DNA of 64,000 bases from Mucidula mucida. Taxonomy: Eukaryota; Basidiomycota; Agaricomycetes; Agaricales; Physalacriaceae. The stretch is from the NCBI GenBank assembly GCA_015501055.1, contig JADNYV010000029.1, positions 1-64,000 of the forward strand, in the 5' to 3' direction. The notes beneath the pieces were generated by a model. That model did no database searches. It had not been told where the DNA came from and worked only from the letters and a program-made list of their open reading frames with translations. Positions within the stretch are counted from its first letter, which is position 1, and each line of letters starts with the position of its first letter. Below, piece after piece: positions 12,763-22,632 of the stretch. A program made the translations under genes and the position numbers.

Positions 12763-13394
12763 ATGGCCAGGACTCGTTCTTCAGGACCTACAGATGCTGC
12801 CAGACGCAGCCCGGAGGAAGCTCATTGGAAATCCGAAGGGCAGACACTGGTGGAAAAGGCGAATGCCAGCAAGCTGGAGTACCGCGAGCGCAATCGGAAG
12901 AAGTGTAATTTGCGTTCAGCAGAAGCTATGAGACGGTGCGTTGCCTCTCCATTTATACATGCTTAACTGAAATAGCAATGCAGTCACCGAGCCAAGGTCA
13001 AAACTCTTCCCGCAAAGGAGCAGCAAGCACGCCATCAGCAACGTCTCCAGCACGACGCTCACTATCGTTCCTCTCATGCCAATGAACGCCGTGCTGCCAG
13101 CAAACATCGTCGACACGCGTGAGTCTTCTTGGTTGCCTCGGGATCCAGCTCATTAATTCCTGCAGAGACAATCCTTGTCGCATTACCCGGAATGGCCAAC
13201 TCCAGCACCCGGAGACGTACTCAGCCTCCGATAGACGTGTCGTCCAACAAAATAATACCGCCAAGAAGTGGCGGCAAGATCGTGCCGCAAAGGGAGAGGT
13301 GGACAACGACGAGGCAAACAGCGAGGAGCGTGCCAACAATTTCTATTCGGACGCCAGCGACGGAGCTAATGAACACGCTGAGGATGAGGATTGA
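12763..13394 (+). CDS. Small basic protein, three exons, unknown function
   Basis: Three exons join in frame: 12763-12935, 12984-13118 and 13166-13394. The introns are 48 and 47 nt with GTGCGT/AG and GTGAGT/AG borders. The ATG sits in ACCATGG. The product is about 178 residues. The first two-thirds is very rich in Arg, Lys, Gln and His, with related helical stretches ('YRERNRKKCNLRSAEAMRRH', 'HYRSSHANERRAASKHRRH'); the C-terminus is acidic. It looks like a short nucleic-acid-binding or coiled-coil protein, but no named domain is recognised. It lies between the transposase and the P0 fragment inside the transposon and is undamaged, unlike its neighbours. Confidence 0.65.
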
Positions 13395-13607
13395 GATGGA
13401 GACGAGGTTTTAGGCCATCTGCACTGCTTAAACCTATATTGATAATCAAGATATTTCTTCCTCGCACGCTTTCTCTCTTCCCTTCAAACGCCTTCAACAC
13501 ATGTAACACAAATGGTGAGCTTGACAGATTGCAAGATGTGAACAACGCTGACGATAATACAGAGGTTCCCGGAGGCTGTACTATTACTGTGCGTTTAGAT
13601 ATACAAA

Positions 13608-14375
13608 ATGGGAGCATCTCGCGCAGAGAAGGAACTCTACTTTGAAACGCTCAAGGACCTTTTGGCCAAATTCGGTGCGCTTTCCAGGCGATTTTGCGTG
13701 ATCTTAAACTAATTATTTTGCGGCCTCCATCTTCATCGTCAATGTCGACAATGTCGGATCGAATCAGATGCATCAGATTCGTGTCGCTCTCCGTGGCAAG
13801 GGTGTTGTGTTAATGGGAAAGAACACCATGGTTCGCCCTGCCCTCCGATCCGTCTCCTCCCCACATCAAGGGAAACATTGATTCGTCTTCACGTCCGGCG
13901 ACCTCAAAGAGCTCCGTAACCTCATCACCGCCAACAAGGTCGCAGCCCCAGCTCATGCTGGAGCATTCGCACCCAAGGACGTGACTGTTCCCGCTGGAAA
14001 CACTGGTATGGAGCCCTGAAAGACGTCCTTCTTCCAGGCTCTCGGTATCCCCACCACGGGCGATACCATCGAAATCATCTCCGACGTCAAGGTTGTTGTC
14101 GCCGGTACATGTGTCGGCACATCCGAGGCCACGCTTCTCAACATGCTGAACATCTTCCCGTTGACATATGGAATGACTGTCGTCCAGATCTTCGACAACG
14201 GAAATGCCTTCCCTCCTTCGGTTCTCGACGTTGACGAGCAGGCGCTCATTGACCGTTTTGTCTCCAGAATCAAGACTGTTCCCGCCATCTCCTTGACTCT
14301 CAACTACCCCACCATCGTACTCAAACACGCCAGCATTGTCTTGTTGAATGAGGTCGTGTTCTCGTTCTCTCCGAG
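13608..14375 (+). pseudogene. RPP0: Ribosomal protein P0 (uL10) gene fragment captured by the transposon
   Basis: The start MGASRAEKELYFETLKDLLAKF is that of cytosolic P0. It is followed by an intron (from about 13675) and then '[33 protein letters not shown]'. Later blocks are '[15 protein letters not shown]', '[20 protein letters not shown]' and 'ATLLNMLNIFPLTYGMTVVQIFD'. There is a short internal deletion near 13850, a lost base near 13882, and a stop where 'GMEPGKTSFF' is expected (near 14020). The C-terminal third, including the stalk tail, is missing. P0 anchors the ribosomal P-stalk. The kept intron shows that the copy came from genomic DNA, not from an mRNA. Confidence 0.88.
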
Positions 14376-15045
14376 TTGAGTAAGTCTTCTCTCAGTCGTC
14401 GGCCTAGCTATCTCACTCACCATGTTAGTCTCAGCTGCCGCTTCGCGCTGTTACAATTTGGGGCCGACACGCCAGTAAGTCAAGTTACTCAACATTCTTG
14501 GTTGTCCTTTTTTAGCGGGGATCGAGGAGCACTGTCTTAGGGTTAGGGCTTAATTGGATACGCCACTGTAAAGAGGTCACAACTTTTTACAGGGGTTTAT
14601 CCAGGCACCATGCTTTTTCGTTGTTTCTTATATTCACTTATTAACATATGTATTGCTCTACTTATCATATGTAGTCCCGCTTCCGTAGTACTAATTGAAG
14701 TGCAAAATTGGTTCCAGAGTCTGTTATCTTAAGAAGTTGTTTGGTCCGTGCGCATTGCCCAAATACGGGCTTATCTGCACGTGAGTTTGTTTACCACCTC
14801 TGAACACCTTACCACCACCATTCGTAAGACCATTGGTGTCCTAGCACACATTGGTACGCGTTTTTTCTTTTTCTTCTTTCTTTTCTTTATCTTTTCGATC
14901 GCTCCACCAATGTCGCGTGCTGGGTCTGTCGACTCCACCATGGGACGCGCCAGTGCACGACGCTGGTGAGAGCCCTTTATGCCCTCATTTGTTCTCTTGA
15001 TCTGCGCTCTCTCGTATTTCTAGTCTCTGATGTTCTACCTTTCAG
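14376..15045. other. Gap between P0 fragment and TET/JBP gene
   Basis: No clear gene. A short ATG-led segment at 14910-14966 (MSRAGSVDSTMGRASARRW) ends at a GTGAGA donor and could be a first exon of the next gene, but it does not join in frame with the exon I can see at 15046. Confidence 0.35.
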
Positions 15046-15839
15046 ATGACTCGAACGACACGCGCCGGAATCATCTTCAGCCCTTTTACTTTAGGCGTGC
15101 CGCTTGTTTGTGATGTCGACGCTGGGGATCTGTTACACGCTCAATTTGCGGAACTCGATGCGATGGACGACGTAGACGCGCAGGAGGCCAACGAGGAATT
15201 GGAGAGTGAGGCAGAGGATGAACCCCAGATTGCAGATCTCGTGCGTATTTTCTTGGCCTGAGTTTCTCATACTTATTCACGGCCCCTTAGCACCCCCCAT
15301 GCCACACATGCACCGGTGCCGACGATACTACCACGCGCATACGCGCCCGACCTCCTCCGCTGAACATTCCAGCAACGCTCGTGCCCTCCCCCCCCTCTCG
15401 CCTCTCACACCCCCACCACCCTCACCGTCTTCTTCCTCGGCAAATTCCATACCATTAGACCCGGATCCCTTATGTCCAGATGCCTCCCTTGCCTCACCAC
15501 CTCTCCGTGGCAAGGAGGCGCGCCAAAACGGATCACATCGCCGACGGGCAGCAAAGAAACGCCGTGCGCATGAAGAAACCGGCGATTGTCAGAAAGACTC
15601 AACCAAGTGTCATGTTGCAGACGCGATGGCCAATGTCCTCGAGTTCGATATTGATTCCCAGAATCTCCCAGTCAACTCTACCGGCTTCGGAGGTCTGCGC
15701 AGATCCTATGTCAAGGATAAGCGCGACACGGATACCCTTTGTGCTCAGCCTGGGTGGCGTCATCTTCGCTACGAGAATGGCCAAGGCAGTATTCCCTTAG
15801 TGGATCGCAAGCGCCGGATGATAGCGTGCATTGGGGGTA

Positions 15840-16083
15840 CTGTAGCGTTTTGACCGTAACTTCACAGCCTGTGACCCATTATGGTCTGAAGTTACAGCAA
15901 ACAGCTTCACAGACCCTTAAATTGCCTTTTTTGGACAGTTCCGCTTATAGCGGGACCTGAAATTTCCTTATTTGGAGGCTCGTGCCTGACCAAAGTGGTC
16001 TGTGACCCGTTATGATGTATATATAGCTTCACTTCAAAGACCCCGGTGACCCGTTATGTGAATTTGCGGTCAAAACACTACAG
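15840..16083. mobile_element. 244-bp MITE with the same ends as the 9.8 kb element
   Basis: It starts CTGTAGCGTTTTGACCG and ends CGGTCAAAACACTACAG, differing from the large element's ends at one or two positions. It is bordered by TA at 15838-15839 and 16084-16085. Three subterminal motif copies lie at 15871-15883, 16002-16014 and 16046-16058. It has no coding capacity. It sits inside the TET/JBP coding sequence between codons for Gly-Gly-Thr and Leu-Lys-Asp and brings an in-frame stop. Confidence 0.92.
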
Positions 16084-16794
16084 TACGCTGAAGGATGTTG
16101 CGCGTTGGACTTTGGAGGTCGTTGAGCCTTTAGAGAAGGCGATTGAGGAGGGTTCTCGCGGGGTGAAGTTTTCCAAGAAGAAAAAGCGGCACAAGCGTGG
16201 ACCTTTCGCCGCAACTGCCATTGGGGTGTCTCATGGGGGTGGTGAGAAGGTATGTGCCGTTACTTCACTCTGCTTTCTGCCCCTCATCATCAACAGCGAC
16301 CCGGCAATCGTCGCCTTTCAAAAGGGGCACATAAATTCATGGAGGGTCTACTTTCTAACCCAGCCGTACAACGTGCTTCAGGATTCCTCAATCGTATGTT
16401 TTATCTCTTATTGTTTTGACCTCTCATTGATTAAGTACCTCTAGATCTCTTTCGCACATATAACCAGCCCATGTACGACGTATACGAGGAACATCAGCGA
16501 CGTTTGCACGCCTCGAATCCGCGCTTGCGCAAGAACTTTGTGAATAGTGTTTTCTCTTGCCTTACGGTCAACAGTGGCCCACGAACGGTCACCAACCGTC
16601 ACACTGATAGTGCTAACCGCCCAGACAGATGGTGTGGAAGTACCTGCTGTGGGCCGTTCGACTATAAGCGCGGCGGTCAGCTGGTTCTTTGGGATCTCAA
16701 GCTTGTAATCAACTTCCCCCCGGGATGCACTATATTCATCCCATCCGCCCTTCTGGTGCATTCGAACTGCCCCATCCAACCGGGCGAATGTCGC

Positions 16795-17093
16795 TGTTGA
16801 AGTCCAAGCCGGACTACTCGTTTGTTTTCTAATCCCTTTTTCAACGGACTCGCACCTACATTTCCCGACCCGCTCTCGTCGCTACCATTCCGCTACCGTA
16901 TCTACCGACCCGCTATCGTATCTACCGACCCGCTACCGTTACCACCGGACACCTCGTACTGACTCGTTTACTTACTTAGATCCCCATGTTCCCCTTCGAT
17001 ACAACTTATATTTACAGTATATAAGCTACATACTTTGGACTATATACTGTGTGCATTCCTCCTCCTCCTTGTCTGAGTCCTTGAGTTCCAACA
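16795..17093. mobile_element. 299-bp solo LTR with 5-bp target duplication
   Basis: The sequence runs from TGTTGAAGTCC to GAGTTCCAACA, so it has TGTTG/CAACA ends typical of LTRs. It is flanked by GTCGC on both sides (16790-16794 and 17094-17098). It contains short tandem 'CTACCG'-like repeats and a TATATAAG box near 17017. No internal retrotransposon genes remain, consistent with LTR-LTR recombination. TGTTG...CAACA ends are common in Ty1/copia LTRs, but the family is not proven. Confidence 0.85.
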
Positions 17094-17578
17094 GTCGCTA
17101 TTCCATGACACAGTATACTGCCGGAGGGCTATTTCGCTGGGCAGCTAATGGTTTCCAGACCCAAGAGAAGTTCTGGGAAAATGCTTCTGACGAGGAACGT
17201 GCGCGCTGGATGGCTGACCGGGCGATGCGCTGGGAGCGCGGCCTTGCACTGTTTCCCGTTATCTCTTAATTGTCGTACTTCCAGATCTGCATCTAAGTAC
17301 TGCATAAATTACTACTTATCTTGTGTCGTACTGTACTTATCTATCTTTAAAACTACTTATCTTATATCTCATACAGTACCTGTTGTTCATCGCTCTTGTG
17401 GTGACTTGAGGGCACTTATCATGCTCCATGAACTTGAGAGCACCGCGAAAGCTAAATTACTACAATAAAATGAGTTTTTAAACAAGTAAAAAGATATAGG
17501 TTCGCAAGGGTCTGTGACCCGATATGGTGGCTATATAGGTTCGCTTCGTGTTCGACCGTGACGTGATATGCGAATATC

Positions 17579-17597
17579 CGGTCGAAACACTACAGTA
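17579..17597 (-). repeat. Right terminal inverted repeat + TA of the 9.8 kb element
   Basis: CGGTCGAAACACTACAG followed by TA, the exact reverse complement of the left end. Subterminal motif copies lie at 17514-17526 and 17558-17570. Confidence 0.95.
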
Positions 17598-18152
17598 CCT
17601 CACACTGCCAAGTGTGCATGCGCATTCGTTGCTTGTCCTTCTCAATAAACCATGTCACACAGCAAGTGTTTTCCTGCCAGGTAAGCCCGGTTTCCCATGT
17701 ACGGCCAGAACTCGGGCGTGATGAGCTACTCATTTTTTGAGTTGTTAGTAGCGGCTGTGAGGGGAAGGGGGAAGTTATTCGCGCCTTCATTCACGCTCAT
17801 ATTTATAGTATTCAGACGGTCCACAAGAGTGCCATTGTCCATTGTTCTTTCCCATTGTGGACGAGGTGGCTGGATAATTTCCAACGTTGTGGACGTACGC
17901 GACTGCCACCGGTTGGCCACCGGCTATATCCGGTACATTCTGATCCTTTCTTCGTTCGTGCTCGAGGGTAGACTCGAAGGTGATGAACACTGCCGATGCA
18001 TTCCGTGAATGTATTTATGCATCGCTGTGGCAATGCCAGGGGTTTCCTGCCATTGTCGTTCTGCCTCTGCGCGCTGTCCCGTGACTCAAGCCATCAAAGG
18101 CGATCCTGAAGCCATTGTGATCTTCGACTCTGTCACTCATCCGTGGCCACTC
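17598..18152. other. Intergenic between transposon and FunK1 gene
   Basis: No coding sequence supported. The last 150 bases before 18153 resemble the upstream region of the other FunK1 copies (for example the stretch ending CATCCGTGGCCACTCATG), so they are probably promoter and 5' UTR. Confidence 0.4.
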
Positions 18153-20688
18153 ATGTCTTCCGACGCGTTGTCTACTGCCGCCTCCGAAGATCCTATTGGG
18201 CCGCAGACACATATAGGGATATCAGACCTCCCAGCTTCTCCTTCCACTTGTCACGATGCTCCTAGTCTGAGCACGCCTTCCTCTAGAGACACTGCTAATC
18301 ACCCGAAGGCGTATACACGCAAAGACATATCCTCCTACATCTTGGATGATTTCACCTCGAGGATATATCTCTCTTTTGAGATGTTTCTACACAAGGTCCT
18401 GAACCTTACCGAAGACTGGCAATCCGAAGCCAACTTCAAGGCCTGTGTAGACAAATTGGAAGCGGATGCTGAGCTCAGAGAAAAGCTGGATGCGTACTTC
18501 GCTCAATGCGGTGTCAAGAAGCATACCGAGCAGACACTTTATGCTCCCGCCTCAGCCGTCTTCGACCGGGCGGCCGATGTACTTGACGGTGTCGCGCAGG
18601 GTGACACCGTCTCCGTCGATAAGCAGTGTACCCACAGCTGTCGGGACAGAACCGGAGTCTGTCCCAATCTCTGTACCACCCCTTACCAACTTTGGAGAAG
18701 GTCCAAAAACAATGACTGTCTTGCCGAGGTAGACAAACGGGGTCCCCCAAATCCTGTTGGATACGACCAGGTGATCGACTGGATCGATTTAAAGGCGGAT
18801 CTAACGCTGCTTGACGTCGGTGTGGGCGCATACACTGTGCTTGAAAAAGGTGTGAACCTTCTGCTTGATATTGATGATATGCTAATACTTTTTCCAGATG
18901 GCAAGGACCCGCGCGACGAAAAGAGCACGAATCAAGTGTTCGCAGAGGCGATCAGAGGTGATGCCTGCATGGCAGCCTCCCAGCTGTCCGATTGCGCACG
19001 TAAAAGATGCTGCAGCTCTGAGGCTGAGTCGTCGGTGAAAAAGAAACCGAAATTACAGCCACCGTCGAACGCAACGAACTCTGCTCATCAGTACGCTCAA
19101 CCCCATTCTACACAAGCTACCTATGGAAACGACTCATCCGAACGCCTGGAAACGTCCCATCAGTGTGAACACGCACTCCAATTCATGAGCGACGGCGCCG
19201 TTCTTAGAAATCATAGTTTCGGCAACCTGATCTGCGACGACCGTCTGCAGCTCATGTACTACGACCATTCGTGTATCGTCATTGCTAAGCCTTTGAACAT
19301 GAGGGTTGACCGGCGCATGCTCATGATCTATTTGGTCTGCCTTCACAAGCTGTCCTTCAGCGACCGTAGCGACTTCCCCAATGCTGGTATCCTCCAGGAC
19401 CCCAATCCAAAAGTCGATGAGGATCGGTACAACAACTTGTCCGGCCAGGTCCTGCTGCTCGAGGATCAGACTGGTCCATTCGAGGTGACGCTGGGACGCG
19501 TCATTGACCGACAGACCGGAATCCTTGGGCGCTGCACATTCATCGTCAATGCGACGTGTACCATGAGGTGGCCCGGCATAGAGTTCATCGTCAAAATCAC
19601 CTGGTCGCCTACTAGCCGTACTTCGGAGGCGGACTTCATGGGGAGTGTTCGCGAGGCGGTATCCAAGACTGGCGCAGACTGGGTTCTAGACCATGTTCCG
19701 AACATTCTCCATTCACAAGACTTTCCTCATCTCCATCACGAGGTTGGAGGCCGCCTTGCAGCGTTCCTTAACACTCTCAACGAGGACCACTGGACAACGG
19801 ACTTAGGTGCTTTCAAATACGAAGAACGCGTCATGCGTGTCAGCGTACACGAGAAGCTCTTCAAATTGAGCGAGCTAGCCACAGTTACCAATCATTCACA
19901 AGTTTTCCACGACGTCGTGCAAGGTTCGTAACTCCACTTTCTCTATTCTTACATGCGCTAATGATATTAATATAGTGCATCGCTGGCTCTACGATCATCC
20001 TCGTATTCTCCATCGCGACATCAGTCTCGGAAATATCATGTGGCGCCTACGTCGAAACAGAGTGTGTGGTGTGTTGAACGACTTCGACTTGTCGTCATTC
20101 CGCGACTCGACGAAGCCTTCGTCGCAACAACGCACCGGTACGCGTCCCTACATGGCTCGAGAGCTTCAGAAGTTCAATGTCTTCCCGCCCAAACACCTCT
20201 ATCGCCATGACCTTGAATCATTTCTTTATGCCCTCATCATCCTCGCGGGTACCCATGTCTTGTTGGATAAACCCAACATCGACAGCATTACGCAGGAGAC
20301 GCAGTACCTGCAAATTGATCGGCAGTCCGAGTATTGCACATGGCTGTACGCGGACGAGATAAGCTTGCACTCGCAGAAAATAGACCTGATGAGTTCGGAC
20401 ACGCCGATCTACAGCCATGAATCGTTCTACTACCTTGAGCCTCGAGTTCAAGAGTTGAAAGACTACCTGCGCCTCGGCGATGGGGAGAAGAACGCACACC
20501 TTTCACATCTTTCCCTAGCCCAACGCCATCCACCCAAGAACCCAAATCGTCCTCCCCGGATCCCAACGTTTGATGACGAAACGTTGGGAGGACATTGGTC
20601 TTATGAAATCTTTCTCGAGGTACTTGATATGCCTTTCGAAGTCATGTATCCCGTTCCACTTCAAGATATCACCCCTTCTCTTACTTAG
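18153..20688 (+). CDS. FunK1-type fungal protein kinase (locus 2), intact
   Basis: Two exons, 18153-19923 and 19976-20688, joined by a 52-nt intron; about 827 residues. The ATG at 18153 matches the starts of the two copies at 43257 and 47299. The N-terminal half is a family-specific helical region (LTEDWQSEANFKACV). The kinase N-lobe has 'VTLGRVIDRQTG' and 'EFIVKITWSP', with the ATP-binding Lys. Exon 2 begins 'VHRWLYDHPRILHRDISLGNIMW' with the HRD catalytic Asp at 20017-20019 and the metal-binding Asn. The Mg loop is DFD rather than DFG, as usual for FunK1. 'GTRPYMAREL' and 'YRHDLESFLYALIILAG' follow. This is the only FunK1 gene here without visible damage. Substrates are unknown. Confidence 0.9.
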
Positions 20689-21146
20689 TCCCTTTTACCT
20701 ATGCCCTTTCTTTTCTATAACACCAGATTGTACGTCCATTTACGATTGACACGAAATAAATGCCAAAATGTTTGATTACTTCGTTTCACAAGTTAGACTT
20801 CATCCACGCGTCCTACCAAAAGCGTAAGCGATGGTGATGAAGGCGATGGATTTCTGTATGACGAGGCGAGCGGATGGAGGCATGAACAACGACAGGTGCC
20901 GGGGATCTCCTAGAATAATCACTTATAGGACACGTAGATCTGAACTCGGAGAACATGGAGCGATGACAGTTGGAATGTCTGCCATCACTATGTGTGGATA
21001 ACCTGATTCACTGATCTGAGCGACGCTTCGTCCCGTACAATGCCCAACGATTTCCGAAATATTCCTTAGATTAGCGTTGTTGTACATCGGGATCTCGTAG
21101 GCTCTAATTAATCCTCTGCTTTTGATTCAGCACCAGCTCCCTGGAT
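20689..21146. other. Intergenic between convergent genes
   Basis: Contains the 3' ends of the FunK1 gene and of the minus-strand DUF6534 gene; nothing else seen. Confidence 0.4.
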
Positions 21147-22632
21147 CTACGACCAATATGCTGCATTAGATTTGGGCGTACTCGAACCAACAACACTCAC
21201 GGTTTTCAGCTTGTCAATCATCTCCGATGATTCGGCGGTGTGTAGGGCGGTCGCCGTCTTCGGGACGTTTAGAGTGCACCCAAACGACGAGGTTGAACGT
21301 CGTGGATTGTTCATATCCTGTATAGTCTCCGTGGTAGCCAAGCCGAATCGAATATGAGATGGCATGCTGTGAAAGTCTTCGGTCATGGGACCCCTGGCAT
21401 GGGCAATCTTGAGGCGCGCGTTAAGAACCATGATCATGGCATTCGCGTATAACTTGGGCAGGATCAAGGCGACCGCGATGTAAATTGCCTCTCCTGGGAA
21501 CGCGTAAAAGAGTACCAGGTCAGCGATTGCTGCGACCGCTTTGAACCACTAATTAATCCACACTTTCGCCGGTATGACAGACAATATTCACCAGTCAATG
21601 TTCCGGTCTCAACAGTGATACGCATGAACCGGGCTAGGAGTCGGTGCGTATGCCGGAAACCGGCATCATTCTTTGAGAGCTGAATGATCAAGGATTAGAT
21701 GGCGCACAACGCCGGAGATTGGTATCATGCTCACGTAGAATGTCATGTAGACGGCGATGAGGATATCGCAAACTGCCGCTCCACCACACCAGAACTGTTT
21801 TCAGGGCATCAGTGTTGCCTGAGATCGACATGCAACCGGACATACAGCAATAGCAATCACGACAGGTTTGCTATTCAACTGAGTTATATCCCCAGCTATG
21901 CGCGCCAAAATGCCCGTCACGAAGCCTCCGGCCGTGCTCAATAGAGCAAACTATATTTGTGTTGAGCTAAGACACTAGTTGACGTCAACAATGAGACTTG
22001 CAGCAATGATGATAGCTGGCGCTATACGACTCCTGGACGAAAGGACGTAGATTCGATAAGCGTAGAACACTTGGCTGGTGAAAGCGACTGGCGAGACATC
22101 AGATAAGGAAGCCAACGAGCGGATGTGAGTTACCAAGTCCGCTCATGATAGGCACCGTGAGCCAGTGGTAATGCATCGCGGTCAATGAGGCTAGATCTCC
22201 AAAGCCAAATGCGAAAACAGAAAACGCATCAAACGAGACCAGGACGGTCTGGATGAGCTCCATCACGAAGACGCCATAAACGAGGTACTCGTTATCGTGC
22301 GGTCTTGCGTGAAGCCTTCGTAATAGATGTCTGGTGACATTCGATTTACTGTAAGCAACCAATCGATAGCGATCAGGACAAAAGACAGACAGGTTTGGAC
22401 GCAAAGTGTGCTGAACAGACACCAATGTATCATGAAGCCAATGAGCTTGGAAACGCGGTCAGTTTAGACGCTCGCGAGTACGGAGCTCTATGATTACCAA
22501 GGGACCAGCACTGCGAACTAGGTTAGTACTGGGTCGGGGGAATCATAAAAGACACCTCACACCGGAAGCGCATTGGAAAAAACAGAAGCGGTAGACATTG
22601 GTGGGGCGGCGGATAGGCTTCGTGGCATCCAT
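21147..22632 (-). pseudogene. DUF6534 seven-helix membrane protein, one frameshift (copy 1)
   Basis: On the minus strand the start MDATKPIRRP at 22632 splices to 'VRSAGPL', then 'LIGFMIHWCLFSTLCVQT' and 'YIYYEGFTQDR'. One base is missing near 22281, after which 'VYGVFVMELIQTVLVSFDAFSVFAFGFGDL' follows. Later exons give 'VAFTSQVFYAYRIYVLS', 'FALLSTAGGFVTGILARIAG', 'FWCGGAAVCDILIAVYMTFY', 'LSKNDAGFRHTHRLLARFMRITVETGTLT' and 'LPKLYANAMIMVLNARLK'. This is the full DUF6534 pattern of basidiomycetes: predicted seven helices, function unknown. The exon pattern equals that of the neighbour copy at 23492-31119. Only the single frameshift argues against function; a sequencing error is possible. Confidence 0.8.

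Larger units (their letters stand above)
15046..17269 (+). pseudogene. TET/JBP-family 2-oxoglutarate/Fe(II) dioxygenase, split by two insertions
   Basis: This family oxidises 5-methylcytosine or thymine in DNA. An acidic segment (15046-15240) precedes a Ser/Pro-rich and basic region. 'PLVDRKRRMIACIGGT' reaches 15839, where a MITE interrupts. Coding resumes at 16086 (LKDVARWTLEVVEPLEKAI) to 16249. Further exons are 16297-16393 and 16445-16794. The Fe-binding HTD is at 16600-16608 and the distal His at 16759-16761 ('LLVHSN'). The 2OG-binding Arg is at 16792-16794, directly before a solo LTR. The last part (17099-17269) is 'YSMTQYTAGGLFRWAANGFQT', a hallmark of fungal TET/JBP. Without the two insertions every junction from 15836 on is in frame. 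The N-terminal exon joins are uncertain. Confidence 0.85.
7802..17595 (+). mobile_element. 9.8 kb TA-flanked DNA transposon carrying Ulp1 protease, pogo-like transposase, P0 fragment and TET/JBP dioxygenase
   Basis: The ends are perfect 17-bp inverted repeats: CTGTAGTGTTTCGACCG at 7802-7818 and its reverse complement at 17579-17595. Each is bordered by TA (7800-7801 and 17596-17597), as expected of Tc1/mariner/pogo insertion. Copies of a subterminal motif close to GTGACCCGTTATG occur near both ends and inside the nested MITE, a likely transposase-binding site (inference). Inside, all on the plus strand, are a Ulp1 peptidase, a DDE_1 transposase, a small basic protein, a ribosomal protein P0 fragment and a TET/JBP dioxygenase. 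Several are disrupted, so this copy looks unable to move by itself. Confidence 0.88.

Noticed and set aside
7802..17595. KDZ (Kyakuja-Dileera-Zisupton) transposase expected next to a fungal TET/JBP gene
   Set aside because: No KDZ-type open frame or motif seen; the transposase present has the pogo/DDE_1 pattern.
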